Shown here one piece after another: positions 1 to 11,456 of a stretch of DNA of 64,000 nucleotides; the stretch's first letter is position 1; the number at the start of each line of letters is the position of its first letter. Source of the DNA: Margaritispora aquatica. Taxonomy: Eukaryota; Ascomycota; Leotiomycetes; Helotiales; Discinellaceae. Made by a program: the position numbers and the translations under genes. Below the pieces are notes generated by a model. The model was not told the origin of the DNA. It searched no databases and was given only the letters and a program-made list of their open reading frames with translations. The stretch lies in contig VJWN01000017.1 in assembly GCA_007644065.1 (NCBI GenBank), positions 186,001-250,000 of the forward strand. The letters are read 5' to 3'.

Positions 1-51
1 CCAAAATCCACTCGCGAGTTCAAAAGCTAACAAAATTTGCCAAATTCCCAG

Positions 52-262
52 CTTCCCTCTACGAACGCCGCGCCGGCTGGGGTCCGGAGAACCTCTGAAT
101 GCGCTGGTCGACACCCTCATCAAAGCCAATACCAAAAGTCGACCATCATTATCAATCGGCCATGCGGGTCGTCCGCATCGCTGTCGCCTGCGATTCGGCT
201 TGTTAGTGCGTTTGGTATGTCTGCTCGCTCGCCTCTGGCTTGTGTATACATGTAGGACGTGA
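52..262 (+). CDS. Possible last exon of a gene cut by the left window edge
   Basis: A CTAAC branch-like site at about 27-31 and a CCCAG acceptor ending at 51 are followed by an open frame (codons from 53) to TGA at 260-262. Base composition here is GC-rich, in sharp contrast to the AT-rich sequence that follows from about 320. The encoded tail (including LNALVDTLIKANTKS) is not recognised, and it is Arg- and Leu-rich near its end, which could mean the frame is wrong. This is a guess from composition and a splice-like signal only. The sequence could equally be gene remnant or non-coding. Confidence 0.2.
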
Positions 263-1963
263 AGTGCTCCGCGCACGCTAAAAGAATCTGAGTATGTCCT
301 CCTTCCGTTTCTACTTCGTTGTTTGGGCTGGAGTCGAGGAAAGTGCTTTGGCTACAATTATTTTTTGGTTTGGTTTTTTTATCTTCGGTTTGATTGTACC
401 GTTCCAAAACGTATAAAGTATCTTGTATTATGCTTTGTTTATCTACTATCCACTCCGTTTATAATGGTTTATACAAAGTTTGTATTTCAGTTCAAACATT
501 TATTTTCCTTGTCACGTCGCTGATGTTCAAATACTAATCGCCCTTTGCTTTACTTTGTCTTTTATACGATACAAAAACACAATTCCTTTATTTTTATCAA
601 TAAAGTCCAGCCATCACTTTGTAACTAAATTCTTTCCCTATTCTTTCACAACCCCAAAATTAACAAATATCCAATTACACTACCGATTTCTCGTTCCACA
701 CTATTATAGCCTTTTCCATAAGCTAATAGCTACTTTCCCATCCGATACCTAAGTTCACCTCTTTAATATAGTTCAAAATCACTTCCTTTTTCTCTTTTAA
801 ATCAGTTTACTTGTTTAATTCATTCTTGAATAAGTATTTATTTAAAAGTGTTTCTCACCTACATACGATCTCTATTGTCATTACCTTCGAGTCGATATAT
901 CAGCTGGCCTTCAACCAACCGCTTTAGCTTCGGTAGTATTTTTAGAAATACTTTACTTAATACAACAGTTGTCAAAATAAAATTGTGAAAAAGCTAAGGT
1001 ATGATTAGGTATTGGCAATATTGAATCTGAATAAGTGGTTGGCTATTAGTTATTTATTCAATTGTTGTTTATAAAATAATGTAAAGAAATATGTCGAAAA
1101 GAAAAGAATAGTTAGGTTTATAAATATAGGGTTTTTTGTTAAATAAATCAATCGAGTTTTGCTTTGTTACGTTGAGAGATTGATCAAACTCTTAATTTCG
1201 ACATTAAAAATTCATTCCCATCTCAATTATTTTCTAAAGCCTCACCACTTTACCTACCACCATCTCTCATTTACCTATATAAACCCAACCCCCATATTCC
1301 CATCAACAAACCAAACCAAGCCAAATCAAGCAACCGTATCATTGTCGCCTCCCAAACCTACCTTACCTACCCTTACCAAACACCACCTGAGTTCAACTAA
1401 CAAACCACCTCCAGACCTCGCGACAGTTACGCCACCACTTCGGATCAGCGACAAACGACCGACCACCAACAACTGTTGTCACTCGCCAGTAGACATCTGG
1501 GGGAAAATCAAAGTTCGTCCTCGCCAATTCAACTTCACGGGTTGCACTATTTGCCATGCACGTTGTGCACTGCGCTCCGATTCAATGTCACCAACTCCTT
1601 GGAACGTGATGAATCAGCATGTATATCCTGCCTTTCTGTCTGTTCCTAAAGATGGTTGGTATGACTGCTTGATTTGGCTTAAACAATTCTTTTTTGCACA
1701 AAAATTAATAACACCAATTAGGTTATTTACCCTTTGATAGAACTTTGAATTGTGAAATGTGATCCATTTGTTCTTAAATTTATCGCTATACCTTATTTAT
1801 TTGCAAATAACAAGCACAGTAATCAAGGTTGCAAATATACGACAAAACAAATATCACAAGATGTGAATTGACACAAAGCCCCTTGACAAGCAAAAGTTCT
1901 TGAACTTCTTTCATTGATGTACACCCAAGCTTGTATTCCATTCCAGCCACCACCTAATCCCTT
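263..1963. other. AT-rich gene-free stretch
   Basis: From about 320 to 1250 the sequence is strongly AT-rich with many T and A runs and no convincing reading frame. Composition returns toward the window norm near 1300. An open frame at 1159-1737 is Pro/Thr-rich and has a C-x2-C-x3-C stretch near its end, but it shows no family likeness. No terminal repeats or transposase motifs were seen. The 3' UTR of the minus-strand SdhC gene should occupy the last few hundred bases. Confidence 0.5.
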
Positions 1964-2682
1964 TTAAAGGAAAAGAGCCAATCCCAAAGCACTTACAACA
2001 CTCACACCAACCACCAACCAACCATCCCTAATGACCGCCGAGTTCTTGAACTCCTTGCCCATATCCCACACCAAATGCCTGATGCCATTGAAACTATGAA
2101 ACGTGAACGGGAACGCAACCAGTAGCTTCGCCGACAGCTTCAATGCCAAGGGCCACGCCGCGAACGCTGTTGCCATCGACACGCTGCTCAAGTTCCAGCC
2201 CACCAGAGGCGAAATCAAGTATGCGGAGCCGAAGATATAGAAACCACCTGAGAGGATGCAGCCCGTGATACGGTTGGTGATGGAGAGGATCCAGGGAATC
2301 TGGGGCTTGTAGATTGTGAAATGCGGGGAGCTGGGACGGAGCTTGCGCTGGGCAACGAGGATTTCGAGGGAGTCTTTTGGTGTCATCTTTTGTGTTGTTA
2401 CTCGGCTGTGAGAAGGTTAGTTTGTGCTTTTGTTCCTTTGGATGAGAGGCTGTACCGAGATTGCATCGATGATGCAACGGCCATTGGGGCAACAAAGTTA
2501 TTAGATACCATCCGCGAGACCAATGTAGGCTGGGCACCTGCGACTGCAAAGCTGTTAGCTGAGCTCTTGCTTCCATCGTTGCTGTTGGAGCTGTGATGAG
2601 GTGGGATGTCTCAATTGAGACTGCTGGAGGATGGGGACGTACGCCTGCGCAGCGATTGCTGAGTTGCTCTTTGTGCGAACAT
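1964..2682 (-). CDS. sdhC: Succinate dehydrogenase cytochrome b subunit SdhC (complex II), divergent copy
   Basis: This is a membrane anchor subunit of mitochondrial succinate dehydrogenase, helping to form the ubiquinone site and bind heme b. Proposed exons are 2682-2639, 2590-2456 and 2405-1964, giving 206 aa, which is normal for fungal SdhC. The start is at 2682 because MFAQRATQQSLRR is a typical presequence opening. The last junction (CTAAC then CACAG at 2406) restores a frame reading RVTTQKMTPKDSLEIL ahead of the conserved core. The core has SPHFTIYKPQ, the NRITG motif, three hydrophobic helices, and the heme-ligand segment FNGIRHLVWD with its His. The first intron's donor is uncertain: GTCCCC keeps the frame, while the nearby GTACGT does not with the same acceptor. 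The quinone-site segment reads QIPWILSITNRITG instead of the usual QITW-type sequence, so this may be a second, diverged SdhC copy. Confidence 0.85.
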
Positions 2683-5184
2683 GATGAGTGAGTGGAATGG
2701 GTATCGATCTCGTTGTGCTAGGCGTTCCTGTTCCTCAAATCCCAAGATGAAGCTTCAGCGTTTGTACAATGTTGTCGTCGACTCTACGGAACCATCCGGC
2801 CTTCTTTCCTCGGCAATACCAAACCCAGCCGTCTGCCCAATCAGAGCCGCACAATTCGCAATCGCACTAGCCTCGTCATGTGATGCGGAAATGGACCCGA
2901 CTTGACCACATCAAAATTTCTTCGCAGGACAGAAGATGTTCCTTTCTTGAGTACGAGCATCAACCATCGCATTTCTAGACCACAGTGGTTTGTGGGGTGA
3001 AGATGGCCAGCTGTGGCGTTATGTCATGGCACGGTCATTGAGGATGTTCGGAGACCAAAGGATCTGTCGTTAATCTCGGCCTCGAGGATATCAATCTCGA
3101 GGCCGTTTCATTTTATGATCTACACTCAATGTTGGAAGGACAGGTAGTCTTGGTGGAATGGCACAAACACTGCTTAGATGGGACTACCTTATTGCTTAGG
3201 ACTGGCTGCGTTACCCTCTCGCAAAGCTTACGTATCATTGGGTGATCGTTGCTGTCATCAATTGCTTCGTAGGATTCAGGAGATCGTAAGGTCCCAAGTG
3301 AGGTCTATTTTACCCTGTGATAAATGCTGTTTGTGACATCAAACTCAATTACATGATTCGTACAATGCTCTTTTGCTATGTTAGTCTCTGGATAACGCAG
3401 GTGATCCTATTTTGTTCCAATACCGTATTTACCTGTTCGCGAAACAGTTTTACACCTCGACACATGATTAGTGGCTGTATAGGCAAATACAACGCCTGGC
3501 ATGAGACAAGTTGATGGTACGAGTGGAATCTGATAGGAATCTTTCCAGAATGTGCAGTCGTGCTATATGACGGTGGTGAATAATCAAGCTTGTTCTTGGT
3601 AACAAGTTTATCGCCGTGCTTTGCTGTTGGTAGATGCTTCACAACTCTCCTTAAGAGGGAGAAAAATTACTGGACTATTGTGGGAAGACCGAACCCATAA
3701 GCTTCTCTCGTGACCTCACTTAAATAGCGCATATATACCAAGATTCGAGTGGGCTAATACAATGCTTTAGACGACGTTTGTATCTCGCTGACTTCGGTTT
3801 CGTTGATGGATATCTTTGCTAGGAAACATCTTCCAACATCAGGTCTGAGTCGATGGCAACTTTGCCACTCCCACTGTATGCATACGTTGCATCGATCAAT
3901 CTAAGACTGCCAAATATTTAATAATCCTCGAATACCCTACTTACTCTCTTCTCTCAACTTTACAACATCATTATCTACTCTCACATCTTTGTCACCGAAG
4001 TCCCATCCTAGGTCACAAACCACTACCTACTCGAATACCAAAGTTTACGCTTCAAAAGATGCATAAGATGGCAAGTTCTCCTCTCTTTGATGCCAGGTAA
4101 TGAAAGACTTAGTAAATTAGCACCTTGGTATCTAGCTATGTCTCCTTGTCGGTGGTTTGGTGGGTGGCAGCCGCACTTTGACATTGGGAAGTGTCTCTTG
4201 ATGCGAGATAGGGTGAATGATCTTCGAGTATGCTAACAAAAAGTTTGAGAGATGCTAATTTAATTCTCATTATTAAGCTTAAAAACATTAAAAATGCTTT
4301 TAGGTGTAACCAGATCATGTTCTTGTGGGGGTAAGTGGTGAAGTGTAGTAAGCTGCTTCAGGATTGGGACTTTGTAGTATAATAGCCAACTCGATACAAC
4401 TTACATGTCTATATGCAAGGAAGGAACAAAAGTTGCTGAAGTAAGTAATGTCAACCTATTTCGTGCTCTTTACTGCAATAATGACGGAACCTGGAGAACA
4501 AGTTGATCAGTCACATGATACATCATCACATGACTTTGAGAGTGCCCGTTTTTGTCTCACACGATGCGTCTTGGCGCATTTAAGCTCAACGCACCATAAG
4601 CTCGCCTACAGATGGCATCAATCAAAAGGAAAGGGGTTGTCGGTTGTCCTCCTCCTCAATTGTACCATTTTTCATTCAACTTCGCAATATCAACGCTCAA
4701 CTCAATCCACCAGTCTAAGTAATCCATAACGTGACCTAATATAACACGGCCGAGCAACCCGTGTTAAGCTTTCTCAATCGGACTTTGTCGACAAATCAAA
4801 GTCATGACGACCATATTTCCAAGCCCGACCCGCTCGGTGCTTTGTAATAATTCATGGGCGAAATCCCAGAATTGAACTCCGACCCCAGCTTCACTCCGCA
4901 ACATGGCTACCTGGCTACCTGGCTACCTGGCTCCCTCCCTTACGCTATCTCTTATCGGCACGTCTAAAGTGGAAAGCGAACAGGAGTTTTGATTTCCTAC
5001 GCCCTTCCACTGTGCATTCATGTTTGTATCTTCATCTTCGTTCTTGTTCTCGTTCTAAGAACATCTCATAATTATCATACACAGATTAGTCCAGTGTAAA
5101 TATTGTATTTGTTCACTCATCTTTGTTTGCTATTCAAGCCGGTTGTTATACCCACCATACTTGTACCTTGATTAGTAAATCAAG
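2683..5184. other. Intergenic region, no gene seen
   Basis: This 2.5 kb holds the 5' flank of SdhC and the promoter of the aminotransferase. Short open frames exist on both strands, but none has a family likeness or connects to others through convincing splice sites. A direct repeat of the 8-mer CTACCTGG lies around 4907-4928. Promoter-like pyrimidine-rich sequence precedes the start at 5185. Confidence 0.5.
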
Positions 5185-7188
5185 ATGGATGACATCTTCG
5201 AATATGTCTCCCATGCAGTTCCCTTGAAATCTGCCCCTCAGCCGCCTGTGGACTTCAGTTATCATTTCTCGAGAGTTACTGCTGCCAGAAGTGCCAGCAA
5301 GGTCAAGCAATTCTACAAATATTTCCAAATTCCTGGCATGGGAAACTTGGCTGGCGGTAAGTTCATGTATTTGTAATGTGTTTGAGTATACGAGCAAGAG
5401 TGGGATTTATAGCAAGTGCACCTATTGTTCACCCCTCGAGGCTAATATGACCACACAGGACTTCCAAATGCATCACTATTCCCTTTTGATACCCTCGAGG
5501 CTCAAATCGCACAGCCAAATCGCTTTGTACCAACACCAAACCTCCCTAATGACCCAAGCAAGGACGACTTAGACGGATTCGAGAACATCACTATTGCCAA
5601 GAACCCAAAAGACACAACTTCTTCTGCACATATCACAGTACCTCATACATCATCCATTCGCAATCCACTACAGAAGATTGATTTGACATCTGCTTTACAA
5701 TATGGCACGGCGCAAGGATACCCACCTCTATACTCATTCTTGAGACAGTTCGCGCGCGAGAACCTTCATCCCAATATTCCCTACCTCGGCGGAGCGGATA
5801 TCATTCTTACAAATGGAAGCACTGATGGTCTGGGCAAGACATTGGAGGCATTGAGCAATGTATGGAGCGAACAGCGAGATCCGATACATGAAAGGCCAGG
5901 ATTACTCGTTGAGCAGTTTGCATACATGAATGCAGTGCAAGCTGCGAAACCACGAGGAATTCAAATCGTGCCGGTCACGATTGACCTTGAGGGTATGCTG
6001 CCTACCGGACCTGGTGGGCTGGAAGATGTTCTCGAGAATTGGGACGTGTCAAAGGGAATGAGACCACATTTGATGTACACTGTTACGTGAGTGTTCCTAG
6101 CTACACTTCAAAACAATTACTGACTCAGATCCAGCATTGGACAAAACCCAACAAGTGGAACTTTGTCAATTCAACGCCGTAAAGATCTGTATGCTATTTG
6201 CAGCAAGTATGATGTTATGATTATTGAAGATGACCCATACTGGTATCTCCAGTTCCCATCGGCTGCATCTGGTGAGGCGACTGCAAGGAACCACGCTATT
6301 CGCGAGTCTAAAGAAATACATCTATTCGAAAAGTCATCAGGTTTCGAGTTCTTGGACAGCCTTGTGCCATCATATCTAAATTTCGATACAGATGGACGTG
6401 TCATCAGACTCGACACGTTCTCGAAGACTGTTGCACCAGGTTGCCGTCTGGGTTGGATCACAGCTCAACCAGCCATCGTTGAGCGTATCCTACGTATTAC
6501 TGAATCATCCACTCAACAACCGTCTGGATTCGTGCAATCAATGATCTCTGAACTCGTCATGGGTCCTCAGCCAGCAATGACTGAGTTTGCTAAGAAATCG
6601 AAAAAGGATCAACTTTCATTCGCAGGCTGGAAGACAGAAGGTTGGGTTCGCTGGCTTGCTGGTCTGAGAGGGGTTTACGAACGCCGCATGAACAGAATGT
6701 GCTCTGAACTTGAAGATGGGCGTTTCCTTGTTAAGCAAGCCACGCCAATAAGAGCTGCTGATGCGGATTGGGCGGTTGTGACGAAGACCAAAATGTACTC
6801 CTTCGACTGGCCACGTGCAGGCATGTTCGTTTGGGTTCAGCTGCACTATGAAAATCACCCGCTGGCAAGTAAAGTACCTGGTGCTAAAATGGCTTGGCTT
6901 CTATGGGTTTTCTTGACCACAAAGCCATATCTGGCCCTCGTCAGCCCTGGTGCGATGTTCAGCCCTACAGATGAGATTAGAGATTCCAAGGGATGGCAAT
7001 TCTTCAGACTTTGCTTTGCAGCTGTTACAGAAGAGGAGGTTGAACAGTGCAGCAGCAGGTTTGCAGCTGGGGTCAAGGCGTTTTGGTTGATTAAGAACCT
7101 GAAGGAGTTGGAGGATATTGGAGCTGGTGAAGAGGAGGAAAGTATTCAGGGAGAGTTGACGGATTTGGGAATGCAATTTGCTTGTTGA
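5185..7188 (+). CDS. PLP-dependent aromatic / 2-aminoadipate-type aminotransferase
   Basis: This class I/II (fold-type I) aminotransferase resembles fungal Aro8-like enzymes, which transaminate aromatic amino acids and 2-aminoadipate with 2-oxoglutarate. Exons are 5185-5356, 5459-6086 and 6135-7188, giving 617 aa. Introns are GTAAGT...CACACAG and GTGAGT...ATCCAG, and both junctions restore conserved sequence. Family marks in order: NPKDTTSSAHITVP and LQYGTAQGYPPL before the cofactor domain, ILTNGSTDGLGK, TIGQNPTSGTLS, IIEDDPYWYLQF (the cofactor-contacting Asp and Tyr), and LDTFSKTVAPGCRLGW with the Schiff-base Lys near residue 364. The product is somewhat longer than a typical ~500-600 aa family member and ends in an acidic tail. 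No targeting signal is evident. The exact substrate cannot be told from sequence. Confidence 0.92.
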
Positions 7189-7500
7189 GTGGGACTTTTG
7201 GTTGATTCAGGAGTTTTGGTCGATTAGCGCTTTGGAATGATGCCCATGTTTGGATAGATAGCATGAATATAGAACAATGTCAAGAATTTGCACCACTTCT
7301 CGTTGATTCCAAGTCGCTCTCGACCCTCTCTGTGGCAAAGTCAATGCCCCTCACTTTGCCGACGACCCCACTATTGTGCGACCTTCCAGCCTTGTTCTTG
7401 TTTTCTCCTGTGACCATCAACTGAGATAGCTTCCCAAGCTTCAACAGCTACCCTATTCATTCGAATCCTCAGGTTCAATTGATACGATACATCACCCATC
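7189..7500. promoter_or_regulatory. Compact intergenic region between aminotransferase and MTHFR
   Basis: This 312 bp contains the aminotransferase 3' UTR and the MTHFR promoter. The 120 bp before the MTHFR start are C/T-rich, as is common for fungal 5' leaders. No specific operator could be recognised. Confidence 0.4.
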
Positions 7501-9486
7501 ATGGAGAAAATCACAGACAAGATCGCGGCTCTACCTCCGGGCTCCAATTACTTCTCCCTCGAGTTCTTCCCACCAAAGACAACAATGGGCTCCTCGAACC
7601 TCAGAGCTCGTCTCGACCGTATGTCTCGCGCCCTGCGTCCCCTCTTCATAACCGTCACCTGGGGCGCTGGCGGTTCTACCGCAACCAAGTCCCTCGAGCT
7701 CGCAGAGCTATGCCAGAGGGAGCTAGGTCTGACGACCTGTTTGCATCTCACATGCACGAACATGAGCAAGGCGTTGGTAGACCAGGCATTGGAGGATGCA
7801 AAGGCATTGGGCATCAGGAACATATTGGCTCTTAGAGGTGATCCGCCTAGAAACGAGGAATACAGGGATGTAGATGAGATGGGGCAGAGTAAGCCGGCTG
7901 CAGAGGAGGAGTTTGAATGGGCTGTGGACTTGGTGAAGTATATTAGGAAGCAGTACGGAGACTACTTCTGCATTGGTGTTGCGGCATATCCAGAGGGCCA
8001 CGCAGATGAGAGTGATCCTGCTGGACAGAGCTTGGAGCACGATCTGCCTTACTTGGTTGAGAAAGTGGCGGCCGGCGCGGATTTCATCATGACGCAGCTG
8101 TTCTTCGATGTCGAGGCTTATGATGCATTTGAGAAGAGGTTGAGGGAGCATGAGAGTGGTGTCTTTAAGACGATGCCGATCATACCTGGCATGATGCCGA
8201 TACAGAGCTACCAGATGATCAAGCGGACGACAAAGCTCAGCCATGCGAGGTTACCTGCAGATATCATAGGCAGATTGGATACAGTTAGAGGAGATGATGA
8301 GAAGGTTAAGAAGGTGGGCGTGGATATTGTCAGCGAAATCGTTGGGCATATTCAGAAACAACCAAATCCAGGTCCAAGAGGGTTTCATTTCTATACGCTC
8401 AACTTGGAAAAGGCTGTTGCTTTCATTTTGGAGAGAACATGTCTTATCCCAGCGTCACCAGCAGACCCCGAATCGGCAATTCTTGATGAGCCATCATCTC
8501 TTGCTTCAATGACACTCCAAGTCAATGGCCCAGCGTCACACAAACGTTCTTCAAGACGCCTGAGTTCGATAGGTTCAGACCCCCATAATCGCATCATCGT
8601 CGCAGGTTCTAAGACATCACGTCCAGAGTACGAAGCTACTGAATTTGAGGCCGGTGTTCCAGCTGAGCCAGTAAACACGAGAGCTAACACTTTGTCTATC
8701 TCCGAGGGCGAAGGTGCTCTAGGCAGAGAAGCAACCTGGGATGACTTCCCCAACGGTAGATGGGGAGATGCTCGAAGTCCAGCGTATGGAGAAATCGATG
8801 GTTATGGAGTGAGTCTGCATATGTCCGTCAACCAAGCCATCAAGCTTTGGGGATACCCCAAGTCCAAAGATGACATCACGGCTCTCTTCACCAAACACAT
8901 AGAAGGCAGTCTCAGCGCCATACCCTGGAGCGAAGAAGGCCTTAACGAGGAGACAAACACCATCAAAACGCAACTTCTGGCATTGAACAAGAAAGGCTGG
9001 TGGACAGTGGCCTCCCAACCAGCCGTCAACGGCATGCGCTCCAATCACCAAATCTTCGGCTGGGGTCCTCAAAATGGATTCGTGTTCCAAAAAGCCTTCG
9101 TCGAGCTCTTCTTCCCCTCCTCGGACTGGACCGCCCTACACGCCAAACTCACAAGCGAGGACGTCGCGCCTACAGTCTCATGGTACGCGGCCAACGCATC
9201 CGGCGAGTTCCTCTCGTCCTGCAGCACGGAAACGTCAACGAATGCCGTGACCTGGGGCGTGTTTCCCGGCAAGGAGATCATCACGCCAACGATCATCGAG
9301 GAGGTCAGCTTCAAGGCGTGGGCGGAGGAGGCGTTTGGAATTTGGGATGAGTGGAGTAGAGTATATAGCGCGAGGGGCGAGACGAAGGGCGTTATTGAGG
9401 CGGTTAAGGGGGACAGTTGGCTGGTTAATGTTATTCATCATGGCTTTGTGGAAGGGGAGGCATTGTGGGATTTGTTGCTCAAGTGA
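7501..9486 (+). CDS. met12: Methylenetetrahydrofolate reductase, Met12 type
   Basis: This enzyme reduces 5,10-methylene-THF to 5-methyl-THF with FAD, supplying methyl groups for methionine synthesis in the cytosol. It is a single exon of 661 aa, the usual eukaryotic length. The catalytic TIM barrel is residues 1 to about 305: SLEFFPPKT with the catalytic Glu, ITVTWGAGG, HLTCTNM, NILALRGDPPR, VAAYPEGH, FIMTQLFFD and FHFYTLNLEKA. A variable Ser-rich linker follows, then the C-terminal regulatory (AdoMet-sensing) domain with DFPNGRWGD, SPAYGEIDGYG, FGWGPQNG and VTWGVFPG, ending HHGFVEGEALWDLL. The wording of these motifs fits yeast Met12 better than Met13. Fungi often carry both, and the second is not in this window. 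Start at 7501 has a good ATGGAG context. Confidence 0.96.
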   Translation: MEKITDKIAALPPGSNYFSLEFFPPKTTMGSSNLRARLDRMSRALRPLFITVTWGAGGSTATKSLELAELCQRELGLTTCLHLTCTNMSKALVDQALEDAKALGIRNILALRGDPPRNEEYRDVDEMGQSKPAAEEEFEWAVDLVKYIRKQYGDYFCIGVAAYPEGHADESDPAGQSLEHDLPYLVEKVAAGADFIMTQLFFDVEAYDAFEKRLREHESGVFKTMPIIPGMMPIQSYQMIKRTTKLSHARLPADIIGRLDTVRGDDEKVKKVGVDIVSEIVGHIQKQPNPGPRGFHFYTLNLEKAVAFILERTCLIPASPADPESAILDEPSSLASMTLQVNGPASHKRSSRRLSSIGSDPHNRIIVAGSKTSRPEYEATEFEAGVPAEPVNTRANTLSISEGEGALGREATWDDFPNGRWGDARSPAYGEIDGYGVSLHMSVNQAIKLWGYPKSKDDITALFTKHIEGSLSAIPWSEEGLNEETNTIKTQLLALNKKGWWTVASQPAVNGMRSNHQIFGWGPQNGFVFQKAFVELFFPSSDWTALHAKLTSEDVAPTVSWYAANASGEFLSSCSTETSTNAVTWGVFPGKEIITPTIIEEVSFKAWAEEAFGIWDEWSRVYSARGETKGVIEAVKGDSWLVNVIHHGFVEGEALWDLLLK

Positions 9487-11456
9487 ACGTGTGCCTGTGT
9501 GAGCGAGTGAGGGTGGGAGATGGGGTGTATGAATGACGAACCGATGGACTTGGGGACTAGTTGGGTGTATTATTCAGATTGGTTAGGTAACAGGTATGGT
9601 ATGGTATGGTATGGTATGGTGGCTCGGGTTGAGCTGATCGGGGCTGGGGTAGGTAGGGTTGGGTAGGTAGGCAAGGCTTCCTTGATAACGAAGGGAGGGT
9701 ATCACGGCTGGATCTAGCATAGGTAGCATAGCAATGGCGTTCTTTTTTCATTTACGTTACTTCGTGTTTCTCCATGAGACGTGCAATTTTGATCCGTCTC
9801 GTCTCGTCTCAAGTCGAGCTTGCATCATGTTCATCTCACAGCACAGCACAATCATTTCGGAATCACTCATGAACTTTCAACTCAACTCAACAAACTTCAA
9901 CCCATCTCAAAAATAACATAAAAATCAAGCCAAACAAAAAGTGGGAAAGAGGAAAGAGAAGACAAGCTTGAATTCAGTGTAGGACCATCCCAGTGTCGCA
10001 ATGTACGATACTAATAGAACTTAGTGTTTATCCATTCCACCATTTCATCATTCTACCGTTTTCCATGCTCAAGCACAAGCATCAATCCAACCCTCCCATT
10101 CCAGTCCATCGAGTATCAAGCTAGCTAACCCAACTCAACCGCTGAATCTTAACTAGATCTACCACTTCAGAGAGCAAGCAAGAGTTAGGTCTAGGTCTAG
10201 GTCCAGGTTCCAGGTCCAGGTCCAGAGTTGCCCTACCTCGTGAGTAGGAATTGTCAAGATGTTGAGATGGCGAGATTGTCGAGGAAGAAAGAAAGCAGAA
10301 GGCAACCGTCAGCAAGGCTGATCCGATCTGAGAAAATGGTGAAATCGCCGGGTCGAGGGCGTTGTGCAAGGAAATGGGAGACAGGAATGGAATGAATTGA
10401 TTTGGTTGAATTGAAATGGGTGAATGGGCGAAAGTTGCAATGTAGCCAAGTGTCCTCGATGTCGCGTGCTCGCTTGGGTTGTGAGGTCTTTGTCGAGAGA
10501 AGAGAAGACCAGATCAGACCAGACTAGTGTCGAGGCCAAGCTCATGCTCGTGCTCAAGGCAAGCAAGAAGGAGAGCAAGGACCATAGCCGAATCTACAAA
10601 CCAACAACGCGACAACGCAACCCATACCAACTGACCCAAGCCAAACAAACGCAAGAGATGGGAAAGATGCCAATCACTTAAGACCAGGTCTTTTTGAGTC
10701 CATTTCCGTGGTTGTGTGTTGGTTTAATTGTGTGCGAGTCAGTCGTGAGTGATCCAATCCATGAACAATGAGCAGTGAACAGATGCGCGAGAGTGCTGAG
10801 TGCCGAGTCTCAAAAATCCAGAGTAGAGAATCCGAAGTCTAGACAGAGGATCCATATGGCTTGGAATGGAATTGGGGAAGGAAAAGGGTATCAATCAGTT
10901 AAGATCAGGGCCGATTCCTTCCTACTCTGGCTGGCCAAGCGAGCAAGCGAACAAGCTAGCCAGCAAGCACGCACTCCCAGACCACAAGTCCTAAACGCTC
11001 AAGTTGAGGAAAGGAAATGAGGCCATCATGGGAGCGCAACTAGCTGGCTAGTAAGCAAGCAAGCAAGCTATGGTGGAAAACTCGGTGGGTGTGACATTGA
11101 CACGATATGTGGTGTGCCATGTATGAAAGAAGCGAGAGCAAATCCGAAACGCCAAATTTTTGTTTGCGAAGAAGATACGAAAAGAGAAACCAGAGCGCAC
11201 TCTCTGTCCATCCATCCATCCGTGAGCGCCGTGGTATCATTTGTGTGTTGTACAAGGTTTTTTTTTTCTTGGTTTTTTGTTTTGTTGAAGGAGAAGAAGA
11301 TGGTTTGAAGCGAGGCATGGCTGAAGTCTATTCGTTTCCCAATGTTGACGATGGAGATATGCAGTTCTTGGGGGGAAACTAACTGCTAACCTGGGTGAAG
11401 GGAATGATGAGAGACGTTCAGCAGATGACCTGGCGTCTAAGTTGGATATGACGTGC
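9487..11456. other. Gene-free region between convergent genes, with short simple repeats
   Basis: The 3' ends of MTHFR (plus) and the module-array gene (minus) face each other across 2 kb. Five tandem copies of TATGG lie around 9595-9620, and a degenerate GGTCTAG/GGTCCAG repeat lies around 10187-10224. A, C and G-rich low-complexity stretches and repeated GCAAGCAAGC occur near 10934-11066. Open frames on both strands are short and unlike known proteins. A convergent pair leaves no need for a promoter here, so the length is greater than two 3' UTRs require. Confidence 0.4.

Noticed and set aside
1159..1737. Plus-strand open frame of 192 codons with a Pro/Thr-rich part and a C-x2-C-x3-C stretch
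   Set aside because: The N-terminal half lies in AT-rich low-complexity sequence, there is no ATG near the more protein-like part, and no family resemblance was found.
7723..8244. Long minus-strand frames inside the MTHFR gene
   Set aside because: Shadow frames of a well-supported coding exon on the other strand.
9595..9620. TATGG tandem repeat as a telomere-like or regulatory array
   Set aside because: Only about five copies, wrong unit for fungal telomeres (TTAGGG), and located in the 3' flank of a gene.
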